22,496 nt of DNA, taken from assembly GCA_045638465.1 (NCBI GenBank), contig JAZUBK010000045.1, positions 1 through 22,496 of the forward strand, written 5' to 3'. The first letter of the stretch is position 1. Each line of letters starts with the position of its first letter. The DNA comes from CAKVLS01 sp045638465. Its GTDB lineage: Bacteria; Bacillota; Clostridia; Christensenellales; UBA1242. Under the pieces are notes generated by a model that was not told where the DNA came from, did not search any database, and worked only from the letters and a program-made list of their open reading frames with translations. A program made the position numbers and the translations under genes. Positions 13,119-21,592 of this stretch are shown here, piece after piece.

Positions 13119-14043
13119 GCATATACCTGTAATGAGAGATGAGTGTATAGACGGCCTAGATATAAAACCAAATGGTGTATACGTAGATTGCACATTGGGT
13201 GGGGCTGGTCATAGCGTAGAGATAGCCAAAAGGCTAAACGAAAGCGGCACTTTGATATGCGTAGACAAAGATATAGAAGCAATAAATGCAAGTAAACCAA
13301 GACTTGAAGGTATGGCTCCAAAAATTATCTTTGTAAATGATGATTTCAAAAACTTTTCAAACGTTTTAAAACAAAACGACATAGATGGTGTAGACGGGGT
13401 ACTTATTGACCTTGGTGTTTCTTCTTATCAAATCGATAATGGCGAAAGAGGATTTAGTTATAGATTTGATGCTCCACTTGATATGCGTATGGACAAAACA
13501 CAAAGTTTGTCAGCGTATAACGTTGTTAACGATTATAGCCAAGACGAAATAGTAAAAATTTTGTTTGAGTATGGCGAAGAAAACTTTGCAAGAAATATTG
13601 CAAGAAACATAATCAAGGCAAGAGAAAACAAAAAGATAGAAACTACTTTGGAGTTAGTGGACATTATTGAACATAGTGTTCCGGCCAAAGTATTACACAA
13701 AGGCGGAAGTGTAGCCAAAAAGACTTTTCAAGCGATTAGAATAGAAGTTAATGGTGAGTTGCTTGATCTTGATAGGGTATTAAATCAAATGATTAATAGC
13801 CTAAATCAAGGTGGAAGACTTGTGGTGCTTACTTTCCATAGCTTAGAAGACAGAATAGTAAAAAATGTTTTCAAAGAAGCGCAAACAGGTTGCATATGTC
13901 CAAAGGAACTACCTATTTGTGTTTGTCATCACAAAGAAATAATAAAACTTGTGAACAAAAAACCAATAGTAGCCACCGCCGAAGAGTTGAAAATAAATAC
14001 ACGAAGCAGTAGTGCAAAATTGCGTATTGCCGAAAAACTATAA
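13108..14043 (+). CDS. rsmH: 16S rRNA (cytosine(1402)-N4)-methyltransferase RsmH (MraW)
   Basis: RsmH uses S-adenosylmethionine to methylate N4 of C1402 in the 16S rRNA decoding centre. The 311-aa protein carries HIPVM at the N-terminus, the SAM-binding stretch DCTLGGAGHS, DLGVSSYQID, the FHSLEDRIVK motif and the C-terminal SSSAKLR. The ATG at 13108 is preferred over a GTG two codons upstream because proteins of this family begin at MEFKHIPVM and AGGTGA (13100-13105) sits in front. The start lies inside the mraZ coding region, giving translational coupling. Second gene of the dcw operon. Confidence 0.96.
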   Translation: MEFKHIPVMRDECIDGLDIKPNGVYVDCTLGGAGHSVEIAKRLNESGTLICVDKDIEAINASKPRLEGMAPKIIFVNDDFKNFSNVLKQNDIDGVDGVLIDLGVSSYQIDNGERGFSYRFDAPLDMRMDKTQSLSAYNVVNDYSQDEIVKILFEYGEENFARNIARNIIKARENKKIETTLELVDIIEHSVPAKVLHKGGSVAKKTFQAIRIEVNGELLDLDRVLNQMINSLNQGGRLVVLTFHSLEDRIVKNVFKEAQTGCICPKELPICVCHHKEIIKLVNKKPIVATAEELKINTRSSSAKLRIAEKL

Positions 14044-14060
14044 AAGGAGGAAGTTTTTGT

Positions 14061-14687
14061 ATGGGTAGACAATCAATTATAGATCAAACAACAACTATAG
14101 ATGATGCAAACTTAAGCAAAATTCAAGGCTTATCTGAGATTGCTATGCAAGAGCTAAATAGTTTTGATACCGTGGTAGAAAGCGACGTAGCTGAAAAATA
14201 CGAAAAGATCAAAAAAGAGATGCTTTCTGAGACTCAAACCCATACCGAAACAGAAACTACCCCTGCTAAGTTTGAAAGGGTAGAAAACGAATTCTTCCCA
14301 ACAATAAATTTAAAACACGAAGAACAAGAAACTCCAGAAAAGGTTGTTTCTATTAATCTTAGAGGAAAATTAATAATTGGAGTTTTTACTACTATTGTAG
14401 CACTTCTTTGCATACTTTTAATATATAATGCTGTTTTGATTAACAGATATAGAGCGGAGATTGGTGCAGATAGTCAAATAGTAAGCGAACTAGAAGTAGA
14501 AAACGCAAGTTTGGAGGATATGCTAAACGACGTTATTAGCGGTGTTACTCCAGAGGGGCTTGGCATGAGTGAAGGTGTTGCCGAATCTATACCTTTGATA
14601 GAAAGAACACCAGATCCAAAAGTCACTGCGGAAACAAACTGGTTTGATGCGATATGTAACTTTTTCTCTGAGTTATTCGGGGGCTAA
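14061..14687 (+). CDS. FtsL-like septal protein with long cytosolic N-terminus
   Basis: Position (between rsmH and the class B PBP) and topology identify this 208-aa protein as the likely FtsL, a bitopic divisome protein that forms a coiled coil with DivIC/FtsB and activates FtsW-PBP. It has one membrane segment (about 104-125). A polar stretch follows with heptad-like features (RYRAEIGADSQIVSELEVENASLEDMLND, in part). Ordinary FtsL is about 110-120 aa; this one has about 100 extra acidic, Thr/Glu-rich N-terminal residues facing the cytosol and a 45-residue outer tail. AAGGAGG at 14044-14050 sets the ATG. Sequence identity to FtsL is too weak for certainty. Confidence 0.7.
   Translation: MGRQSIIDQTTTIDDANLSKIQGLSEIAMQELNSFDTVVESDVAEKYEKIKKEMLSETQTHTETETTPAKFERVENEFFPTINLKHEEQETPEKVVSINLRGKLIIGVFTTIVALLCILLIYNAVLINRYRAEIGADSQIVSELEVENASLEDMLNDVISGVTPEGLGMSEGVAESIPLIERTPDPKVTAETNWFDAICNFFSELFGG
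14679..14683 (+). promoter_or_regulatory. Ribosome binding site deciding the PBP TTG start
   Basis: GGGGG lies 6 nt before TTG at 14690 and just before the stop codon of the FtsL-like gene. No in-frame ATG follows until well past the membrane anchor, so TTG must be the start. Confidence 0.5.
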
Positions 14688-14689
14688 AT

Positions 14690-16588
14690 TTGAAATTCAA
14701 AATAAAATATACAATATTGTCTTTACAAAAGAGGTTATTAGTACTGTTTGTGCTAATAGCCTTTATTTTTTGCGTTTTACTTATCAGAGTGTTTTATTTG
14801 CAGGGGTACAAAGGTGAATATTTGATTTCAAAGGCTGCACCTCAATGGGTTAGGACACTTCCACTTGCTGCAAAAAGAGGAGATATTTTGGATACAACAG
14901 GCTCTATACTTGTAACAAGTACCACAACGTATGATGTGTATGTAAGGGCAAAAAACATAAAGGACGCAAGTGTGGTCGCTGATAGGTTGTCTGAAATTTT
15001 GGGCTTATCTAAAGAAAAAATTTATACGTTGGCAATAAATAAAAAAATATCTGAAAGTTTAGTTAAACTATCTGTTTCTCAAGAGATTGCGAACAAGATA
15101 ATAGGCCTAAACCTTGATGGTGTAGTGTTAAGCCAAAATAACTCACGGGTTTATCCTTATGGGCAGTTTTTGACGCAGGTGCTTGGTTTTACAACAATAG
15201 ACGGTATAGGTCAATCGGGAATTGAGGCTTATTACAATCATTATTTAAAAGGTGTAAATGGTAAAGATTTATCCCAAGGCGACGCAAGTGGGGTAGAGGT
15301 TGAAGGGCTTGATTATTATGTTCCGTCTATTGCGGGGTTAAATATAAGTTTAACTATAGATAGTAAAATTCAAAATATTATCGAAAATACTTTGGCTAGT
15401 ATTATGGCTGACCACAAGCCAAAATCAGCCTCTATTATGATGCTAAATGTAAAAAGCGGAGAAATATTAGGTCTTGGTATAAGCCCGTCTTATGATAATA
15501 ATAAACCTCCGAGAGATGATGTTGTGTCACTTATGGAACTTACAAAAAATACAAGCGTAGTAGATGTGTATGAGCCTGGTTCTACATTTAAAATTTTGAC
15601 AGTGGCGGCTGCGATAGAGGAAAATTTAGTAAGTGATAGCGAAAAGTTTTATTGTCCTGGCTTTAGAGTGGTAGACGGCCAAAGAATCAAATGTTGGAGA
15701 ACTATTGGTCACGGTAGTCAAACTTTGAGCGAGGGTATAGCAAATTCCTGTAACTGTGTTTTTATGGATCTTGCTATAAGGCTAGGCAAAGAAAGGCTTT
15801 ATAAATACCTAAAATTATTTGGAATCGGAGCAAAAACTGGCGTTGATATCATGGGTGAAAGTTCGGGTATTTTGATGGATATAGATAATGTAAAAACGGT
15901 AGATCTTGCCCGTATAGGTTTTGGTCAGGCAGTTGCAGTAACACAACTGCAATTAATTACGGCTTTTTGTAGCGTAATAAATGGTGGATATTTGTTTGTG
16001 CCACATCTTCTACAAAGTGTATCAAGTGGCAAAAATATTATAAAAGAAAGCGATACTATAATTAAAAACAAGACTATATCTGAGCGAACATCAAGCAAAG
16101 TAAATAGTCTACTAAAAAGCGTTTTGTCGCTAAAAAATGGAGAAGGGACTTTTGTTGCGGGGTATGATATCGGTGGTAAAACAGGAACTGCCCAAAAGTA
16201 TGAAAATGGCGCAATAGCCAGGGGCAAATATGTGTCGAGTTTCTTTGGCACATATCCTGCGACAAATCCAGAGTATGCCTTGCTTGTTTGTGTAAATGAG
16301 CCATCAGCTGGAGCATATTATGGTAGTGTGGTTGCAAGTCCGTATGGAAAAATGGTTTTTGAAAAACTCTTTGAATATAAAAATATCAAAAAAGATTTTG
16401 AAGGCAGCGACTCATTTATTGTTGTGCCAGACGTTGTAGGAAAGAGTTTGGCTCAGGCGATAATTGAACTAGAAAAGCAAAAAATAAACTACGAAATAGC
16501 GGGAGAGGGCGGGGTTGTTGTGTCGCAGTTTCCTTCTAGTGGAAGTGTTATTTCAAAGAGTAACTATATATCTATTATGACAAATTAA
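14690..16588 (+). CDS. Class B penicillin-binding protein with PASTA domain (FtsI/PbpB or SpoVD)
   Basis: This is a monofunctional D,D-transpeptidase that cross-links septal peptidoglycan with its partner FtsW. The 632-aa protein has an N-terminal membrane anchor (about 16-36), a dimerisation domain (about 55-210) and a transpeptidase domain with SxxK (Ser298-Thr-Phe-Lys301), SxN (Ser353-Cys-Asn355) and KTG (497-499). One C-terminal PASTA domain (about 573-632, VPDVVGKSLAQA) closes it. The PASTA domain is found in SpoVD and in some vegetative PBPs, so the two roles cannot be separated here. Only one such gene is present, whereas Bacillus has pbpB and spoVD in tandem. It starts 2 nt after the FtsL-like gene and is followed by a terminator. 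Confidence 0.92.
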   Translation: MKFKIKYTILSLQKRLLVLFVLIAFIFCVLLIRVFYLQGYKGEYLISKAAPQWVRTLPLAAKRGDILDTTGSILVTSTTTYDVYVRAKNIKDASVVADRLSEILGLSKEKIYTLAINKKISESLVKLSVSQEIANKIIGLNLDGVVLSQNNSRVYPYGQFLTQVLGFTTIDGIGQSGIEAYYNHYLKGVNGKDLSQGDASGVEVEGLDYYVPSIAGLNISLTIDSKIQNIIENTLASIMADHKPKSASIMMLNVKSGEILGLGISPSYDNNKPPRDDVVSLMELTKNTSVVDVYEPGSTFKILTVAAAIEENLVSDSEKFYCPGFRVVDGQRIKCWRTIGHGSQTLSEGIANSCNCVFMDLAIRLGKERLYKYLKLFGIGAKTGVDIMGESSGILMDIDNVKTVDLARIGFGQAVAVTQLQLITAFCSVINGGYLFVPHLLQSVSSGKNIIKESDTIIKNKTISERTSSKVNSLLKSVLSLKNGEGTFVAGYDIGGKTGTAQKYENGAIARGKYVSSFFGTYPATNPEYALLVCVNEPSAGAYYGSVVASPYGKMVFEKLFEYKNIKKDFEGSDSFIVVPDVVGKSLAQAIIELEKQKINYEIAGEGGVVVSQFPSSGSVISKSNYISIMTN

Positions 16589-16596
16589 CCCAAAAT

Positions 16597-16631
16597 AAAA
16601 AGGCAATAAATCATCTTTATTGTCTTTTTTT
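16597..16631 (+). terminator. Terminator inside the dcw cluster, after the PBP gene
   Basis: GGCAATAAA (16602-16610) pairs with TTTATTGTC (16616-16624) with one G-U pair and a 5-nt loop, extended by A/T pairs, then T at 16625-16631. It separates mraZ-rsmH-ftsL-pbp from murE onward. Confidence 0.8.
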
Positions 16632-16635
16632 GCTT

Positions 16636-16666
16636 TTGACATATATTGCAAAAAGTTTTTTATACA
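16636..16666 (+). promoter_or_regulatory. Internal promoter for murE-mraY-murD-ftsW
   Basis: A perfect TTGACA (16636-16641) starts 5 nt after the terminator T-tract. The best -10 is TATACA (16661-16666) at 19 nt spacing; TACAAT at 16663-16668 is a closer hexamer but 21 nt away. Transcription would begin just before the AAGGAG ribosome binding site at 16677-16682. Confidence 0.5.
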
Positions 16667-16688
16667 ATACTACAAAAAGGAGTTTTGT

Positions 16689-18134
16689 ATGGAAATCAAA
16701 AAGTTATTTAGCGGTATAGATTATGAGCAGAAAGGTAGGGATATAGACATTGCATCTTTGCAAAAGTATTCTGCAGACGAGGTGGTGTCTGGCTTATTTT
16801 TTTGCTATAAAGGGGTTAATTATGATGGTAAAGAGAAAGTTTTTGAGGCGATAAAAAATGGTGCAGTTGCGATTGTTGTAGAAGATTTTGTTGATGTGAA
16901 TATCTGTCAAATAAAAGTAGAAAATGTAAGAAAAATAATATCGAAGGTGTGTAGCAATTTCTTTGGAAATCCTGATAAGGACCTAAAGATCATTGGCATA
17001 TCGGGTACAAATGGCAAAACTACAACTAGTTATATACTTCGAAATATCTTGCACTCTGCAGGTAAAAAAGTCGGGGTGATTGGAACAAACGCAATATATA
17101 TAAATGATATTTGTATTAAAGCAACATTAACAACCCCTGACCCGTACGAACTTTTTGAAATTTTTTCGCAAATGCTAAAGGCGGGTGTTGAGTATGTTGT
17201 TATGGAGGTGTCTGCTCATGCGATAGATTTGTATAAGGTGTGGGGTATTAGATTCGAGGCGGGGTTGTTTACAAATCTATCGCGAGATCATCTTGATTAT
17301 TTCGAAACCATGGAAAGATATAAGGCTGCAAAGCAAAAGTTTTTTTGCAAAGATTATTGCAAAGTGTGTGTATTTAACTTTGATGATGGGGTGGGGAGAG
17401 ATTTTTATAGAAATTGTGATTGTAAAAAATATAGTTATGCAATAATAAATCCTAGTGACCTTTTTGCTATAAATATTGAAATGTCGCTAAAGGGTAGTAA
17501 CTTTGTTGTTAATTTTGAAGACGAGATAATGGAAGTTGAGATTTCACTTGCAGGTAAGTTTAATGTTTATAATAGTATGGGCGCAATAGCAGTTGCAAAA
17601 ATTTTGGGTATAGGGTCGGATAATATTGTTGCGGGGATTTATACTATGCCGCAAGTTGACGGGAGGTTTAATCTCTATAAAGTCGGTAGCAAAAATGTGA
17701 TTATTGATTTTGCACATACTCCCGATGGTATGGAAAATGTTTTGCGTACGGCAAGGAGTTTGAGTGAAGGGGAGATAGTTACTGTATTTGGTTGTGGAGG
17801 AAACCGTGACAGCGGCAAGAGAAAAATAATGGGAGAGGTCGCCTCAAAGTATAGTGACAAAATTTTTTTGACTAGTGACAATCCAAGATTTGAAGACCCT
17901 TGCAAAATAATAGAAGATATCAAAAGCGGAACGCAAGATGCGGTAGTTTTAGAAAATAGAAAAGAGGCAATAATTACTGCAATAAAAACAAGTTCGCCTT
18001 TTGCTACTATTTTGGTTTTGGGTAAGGGTGCAGAAGATTACCAAGAGCAAAACGGTATAAAGCACCCGTATAGTGACAAAGAAGTGGTTTTTGAATATAT
18101 AGAAAAATCAAAGATAAAAAAGATAAAGGAGTAG
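16689..18134 (+). CDS. murE: UDP-N-acetylmuramoyl-L-alanyl-D-glutamate--2,6-diaminopimelate ligase MurE
   Basis: MurE is the cytosolic Mur ligase that adds the third stem-peptide residue to UDP-MurNAc-L-Ala-D-Glu. The 481-aa protein has the ATP-binding GTNGKTT (106-112), the LTTPDP region, and the substrate-selecting motif DNPR (397-400). DNPR is characteristic of meso-diaminopimelate-adding enzymes rather than lysine-adding ones, so the cell wall is of the DAP type. The ATG at 16689 follows AAGGAG (16677-16682); an upstream in-frame extension is rejected because it lies in the promoter and terminator. It is first of a four-gene unit and 3 nt from mraY. murF, expected next, is absent. Confidence 0.96.
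   Translation: MEIKKLFSGIDYEQKGRDIDIASLQKYSADEVVSGLFFCYKGVNYDGKEKVFEAIKNGAVAIVVEDFVDVNICQIKVENVRKIISKVCSNFFGNPDKDLKIIGISGTNGKTTTSYILRNILHSAGKKVGVIGTNAIYINDICIKATLTTPDPYELFEIFSQMLKAGVEYVVMEVSAHAIDLYKVWGIRFEAGLFTNLSRDHLDYFETMERYKAAKQKFFCKDYCKVCVFNFDDGVGRDFYRNCDCKKYSYAIINPSDLFAINIEMSLKGSNFVVNFEDEIMEVEISLAGKFNVYNSMGAIAVAKILGIGSDNIVAGIYTMPQVDGRFNLYKVGSKNVIIDFAHTPDGMENVLRTARSLSEGEIVTVFGCGGNRDSGKRKIMGEVASKYSDKIFLTSDNPRFEDPCKIIEDIKSGTQDAVVLENRKEAIITAIKTSSPFATILVLGKGAEDYQEQNGIKHPYSDKEVVFEYIEKSKIKKIKE
18126..18131 (+). promoter_or_regulatory. Ribosome binding site deciding the mraY TTG start
   Basis: AAGGAG, in the last codons of murE, lies 6 nt before TTG at 18138. The resulting N-terminus MRYLLAAILS is the normal start of the first MraY membrane helix. 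Confidence 0.7.
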
Positions 18135-18137
18135 GGT

Positions 18138-19121
18138 TTGAGATATTTACTTGCGGCAATATTGTCTTTTTCTATAGCGGTTATAATTTCGCCTATGGTT
18201 ATCAAATGGACCAAAAAATTAAAATTCGGCCAAAATATATTAAGTTATGTAGAAAATCATAAACAAAAACAAGGTACGCCTACTATGGGTGGAATAATCT
18301 TTATATTTTCGTCAATTATAGCTGGTCTTTGTTTTGTAGATAAATTTTCGTCTATGGCTTTGGTTGGCATGGCGGTCTTTTTTGCTTTTGGCGTTTTAGG
18401 TTTTTTGGACGACTTTATTAAGATTAAGTATAAGCGAAATCTTGGCCTTAGGGCTTACCAAAAAGTAATCGGGCAACTATCTATTAGTATAATTATTGGT
18501 CTATATGTATACTATAGTGGTTTTGTCGGAAGTAATATTATTGTTCCCTTTAGTGATATATCTTTAGATTTGGGCGCTTTTATTATCCCTTTTGTTGTAT
18601 TTGTCTTTATTGCGACAACAAATAGTGTAAACCTAACCGATGGATTAGATGGCCTTGCGGGTGGGACAACATTAATTTATCTTATAGGTATAGGGGTTAT
18701 AATAGCGCTGGGCTTTGGTAATTTAGATAGTTATGCTTTAGCTCATCAACAAAATATGTTGGTTTTGATCTGTGCAGTTGTTGGTGGAGTAGGTGGCTTT
18801 TTGATGTTCAATAGTCACCCTGCATCAATTTTTATGGGTGATACTGGCTCTCTTGCTCTTGGCAGTATTGTGGCTTTGTCTGGTTGTTTTACTGGGTTAG
18901 AACTTTATATTCCAATACTTGGACTTATGTTTGTTTTGTCGACTGTGTCAGTTATTATTCAAGTATTGTATTTCAAAAGGACAAAAAAGAGAGTTTTTTT
19001 GATGGCACCTCTTCACCATCATTTTGAGAAAAAAGGTATGTATGAAACTAAGATCGTGGCCATATACATTATAATAACAGCACTTTTGTCTGTGATAAGT
19101 GTGGTGCTTAATATAATGTAG
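18138..19121 (+). CDS. mraY: Phospho-N-acetylmuramoyl-pentapeptide transferase MraY
   Basis: MraY is the polytopic membrane enzyme that moves phospho-MurNAc-pentapeptide from UDP onto undecaprenyl phosphate, making lipid I. The 327-aa protein has about ten membrane segments and all family motifs: GTPTMGGI (46-53), the Mg-binding DDF (Asp91-Asp92), NLTDGLDG (165-172), HPASIFMGDTGS with Asp235, and the triple-His LHHHFE (292-297). The start is TTG with AAGGAG in front. It follows murE by 3 nt with no murF between and precedes murD by 8 nt. Confidence 0.96.
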   Translation: MRYLLAAILSFSIAVIISPMVIKWTKKLKFGQNILSYVENHKQKQGTPTMGGIIFIFSSIIAGLCFVDKFSSMALVGMAVFFAFGVLGFLDDFIKIKYKRNLGLRAYQKVIGQLSISIIIGLYVYYSGFVGSNIIVPFSDISLDLGAFIIPFVVFVFIATTNSVNLTDGLDGLAGGTTLIYLIGIGVIIALGFGNLDSYALAHQQNMLVLICAVVGGVGGFLMFNSHPASIFMGDTGSLALGSIVALSGCFTGLELYIPILGLMFVLSTVSVIIQVLYFKRTKKRVFLMAPLHHHFEKKGMYETKIVAIYIIITALLSVISVVLNIM

Positions 19122-19129
19122 AGGTGTTT

Positions 19130-20419
19130 ATGAATTATCTAGTTGTAGGTTTTGGGATAAGCGGAAAATCAGCCGCCAAATTTTTAAAAAGCAAAAACCA
19201 TATTGTGTATGTTTACGATAGTAATGAGAAAAGAGCAAAAGAAATAAAAGGCGAAGGTTATTTGCTTGTAAAAGATTTGAGCAAGGCTTTTTTAGATACT
19301 ATTGATGTTTGTATTATCAGTCCGTCGGTAAGACCAAATAGTGACCTTGTAAAAGCAATTAAAAACAGCGGTATAAAGGTAATTGGCGAACTGGAGCTTG
19401 GTTATCAAAATTACCATGGAAAACTGCTTGGAATCACGGGAACTAACGGGAAGACCACTGCCACAGCCCTCCTAAGCCACTTATTTGGCGCAAAAGCTCT
19501 TGGACTAGGAAATAATGGGACGCCTTTTACAAGTCATTTAGGCGTTAAAATAGCGGTGTGTGAAGTTAGTAGTTTTCAACTTTGTAGTATAGAAAAGTTT
19601 AGGCCAAAAATTGCAGGAATTACTTATATTGGTTGTGACCATATAGATTATCATGGTAGCGAAGATGAGTATATTGAGGCAAAATATAATATCGCAAAAA
19701 ATATGCGAAAAGGTGATTGTTTAGTATTAAATGCTGATGATAAAAATAGTATGAAGTTATCGCTTTCGGCAAAGTGTAAAGTTTGGACTTTTTCAACCAA
19801 AGGCAAATGCAAAGGTTCATACGCAGAAAATGGAAAAATATATTTTATAAAGAAAAATAAACCTCAATACATAATGGATACCAAGGATATAAAGTTACTA
19901 GAAGAGCACAACCTCAAAAATATTTTGATGGTGATTGTCATGGCAAGACTTATGGGTCTTAGCGCAAAAAAAATAGCAAAAGGCGTTTCGACTTTTTATG
20001 GGCTTGACCACAGGTTAAAAAAAGTTGCGTGTATCGATGGGGTAACATATATCAATGATAGCAAGGCAACGAACATCTCTGCAACCAAGGTGGCTATCGA
20101 AAGTATAAAGGATAACATAATCTTGCTAGTTGGCGGAAGTGATAAAGGCTATGAATACGATGAACTGGTAGAAAATCTAAATGTAAAAAAACTAATTGTC
20201 TTTGGTGGGGTAAAAGACAAAATAGTTGAGGCACTAAATAGAGCTAACTTTTCTAATTATTTGGTGGCGGATAATTTAAAAGAAGGAATAGCCCTTGCAA
20301 AAGCTATTGCAAAAAATGGTGACAACGTACTTTTGTCACCAGCAAGTGCTAGTCACGATGAGTTTGAAAACTTTGAGCAAAGAGGTGCTTTTTTTGAAAA
20401 ATGTGTTTTTGAGCAATAA
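19130..20419 (+). CDS. murD: UDP-N-acetylmuramoylalanine--D-glutamate ligase MurD
   Basis: MurD adds D-glutamate to UDP-MurNAc-L-Ala in the cytosol. The 429-aa protein has an N-terminal Rossmann-like UDP-binding domain (VGFGISGKSAA), the ATPase loop GTNGKTT (104-110) and EVSSFQL (145-151). The central YINDSKATN and C-terminal LSPASASHDEFENFEQRG complete the Mur ligase signature. The ATG at 19130 is chosen over a GTG two codons earlier because GAGG (19121-19124) precedes it and the glycine-rich loop then sits at the usual distance from the start. Its 3' end overlaps ftsW. Confidence 0.96.
   Translation: MNYLVVGFGISGKSAAKFLKSKNHIVYVYDSNEKRAKEIKGEGYLLVKDLSKAFLDTIDVCIISPSVRPNSDLVKAIKNSGIKVIGELELGYQNYHGKLLGITGTNGKTTATALLSHLFGAKALGLGNNGTPFTSHLGVKIAVCEVSSFQLCSIEKFRPKIAGITYIGCDHIDYHGSEDEYIEAKYNIAKNMRKGDCLVLNADDKNSMKLSLSAKCKVWTFSTKGKCKGSYAENGKIYFIKKNKPQYIMDTKDIKLLEEHNLKNILMVIVMARLMGLSAKKIAKGVSTFYGLDHRLKKVACIDGVTYINDSKATNISATKVAIESIKDNIILLVGGSDKGYEYDELVENLNVKKLIVFGGVKDKIVEALNRANFSNYLVADNLKEGIALAKAIAKNGDNVLLSPASASHDEFENFEQRGAFFEKCVFEQ
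20381..20385 (+). promoter_or_regulatory. Ribosome binding site deciding the ftsW start
   Basis: AGAGG inside the murD coding region lies 8 nt before TTG at 20394 and 17 nt before GTG at 20403, favouring the TTG. Confidence 0.5.
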
Positions 20420-21521
20420 CAAAAATCAAAAAAGCCTTACGATTATTTTGCTAGTTACAACTATTTGCTTAGCTATTATTGGTTGTGTGTTTGTTTATTC
20501 TGCATCTTTTTATTCAGCAAAAATTACATACGGCAATAGCTACCACTTTTTGACCAAGCAGATTGTGGGGGTGTGTCTTGGAGTAGGGAGTATGCTTTTT
20601 ATGTGGTGGTTTGACTATCACAAATTGCAAAAGTTTATCTATCTGATTTTGGGCGTAGGAATTGCTGTTTTGGTGCTAGTTTTAATTCCTGGAATTGGCA
20701 TCGAAAATTATGGCGCAAGACGATGGATAGCCCTGCCTGGTTTTACAATTCAAGCAAGTGAAATATCAAAAATGTGTTACATAATTTTTTGTGCGGGGTA
20801 TCTATCAAAAAATAGAGAAAAAATAAAAACGCTAAAAGGGATTTTTCCGATAGTTTTATCTGGTGGTATTACCTGCCTACTTATTTTGTTAGAGCCAAAT
20901 ATGTCAATAACAATTTGCACAGGCCTTGTTATGATGACTATGCTTTTTGTCGGCGGGGTGTCTCTTAAACATTTTTTGCTGCTTTGTATACCTGCGATAC
21001 TTTTGGTGCCTATATTAATTATTGCAGAGCCATATAGATTAAAAAGACTTCTTGCTTTTATAGACCCATGGGCAAACCCAAAAGGCGAGGGGTACCAACT
21101 GGTGCAATCATTATATAGTCTGGGTGCGGGTGGCTTGTTTGGGGTAGGGCTTTTTAACTCTAGGCAAAAATATCTCTTCTTACCATTTGCCGAAAGCGAC
21201 TTTATTTTTGCTGTTATTGCCGAAGAAGTTGGTTTTGTCGGAATTACTGTTTTGATGCTTTTGTTTGGAATAATTTTGTATTGTGGCATAAAAATTGCAA
21301 AAAATGCGGCTGATTTGTTTGGTTGTTTTTTGGCGATAGGTATAACGGCTCTTATATGTATACAAGTTTTGGTAAATATTGCAGTGGTGACAGGTTCTAT
21401 CCCGCCAACTGGACTTCCACTACCGTTTATCTCTGCAGGTAGTACAAGTTTGATAGTCCTTATGGGTGCAATAGGGGTAGTTATGAATATAAATAGACAA
21501 AACATAAAGAGCAAAACTTAA
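20394..21521 (+). CDS. ftsW: SEDS-family peptidoglycan glycosyltransferase FtsW
   Basis: FtsW polymerises lipid II into glycan strands at the septum, together with a class B PBP. From the TTG at 20394 the protein is 375 aa with about ten membrane segments. SEDS signatures are present: YSAS near the N-terminus, GARRWIALPGFTIQASEISK in the middle (family form GARRWI-FQPSE; Ala replaces Pro), LLEPNMS, GEGYQLVQSLYSLGAGG, FLPFAESDFIFAVIAEE and the C-terminal GLPLPFISAGSTS. It overlaps murD by 26 nt. The sporulation paralogue SpoVE is indistinguishable by sequence alone. It ends the dcw segment; a terminator follows and no murG is found. Confidence 0.93.
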   Translation: MKNVFLSNNKNQKSLTIILLVTTICLAIIGCVFVYSASFYSAKITYGNSYHFLTKQIVGVCLGVGSMLFMWWFDYHKLQKFIYLILGVGIAVLVLVLIPGIGIENYGARRWIALPGFTIQASEISKMCYIIFCAGYLSKNREKIKTLKGIFPIVLSGGITCLLILLEPNMSITICTGLVMMTMLFVGGVSLKHFLLLCIPAILLVPILIIAEPYRLKRLLAFIDPWANPKGEGYQLVQSLYSLGAGGLFGVGLFNSRQKYLFLPFAESDFIFAVIAEEVGFVGITVLMLLFGIILYCGIKIAKNAADLFGCFLAIGITALICIQVLVNIAVVTGSIPPTGLPLPFISAGSTSLIVLMGAIGVVMNINRQNIKSKT

Positions 21522-21546
21522 ATATAAATGTATATAAGGTATAATC

Positions 21547-21579
21547 AAAATGTATGCAATTTCGTATACATTTTTTTTT
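21547..21579 (+). terminator. Terminator after ftsW
   Basis: AAAATGTAT (21547-21555) pairs perfectly with ATACATTTT (21566-21574), has a 10-nt loop, and is followed by T through 21579. Confidence 0.82.
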
Positions 21580-21583
21580 ATTA

Positions 21584-21592
21584 TGCTATAAT
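21584..21592 (+). promoter_or_regulatory. Extended -10 promoter of the rhomboid gene
   Basis: TG (21584-21585), C, then TATAAT (21587-21592). No -35 match at usual spacing. The -10 is 8 nt from the AGGGGA ribosome binding site at 21601-21606. Confidence 0.55.

Noticed and set aside
20777..21514. 245-codon minus-strand open frame opposite ftsW
   Set aside because: It mirrors the ftsW reading frame, has no ribosome binding site and encodes a low-complexity product; FtsW motifs show the plus strand is coding.
21540..21545. TATAAT between ftsW and its terminator
   Set aside because: No -35 at suitable spacing, and a transcript from it would end almost at once in the terminator at 21547-21579.
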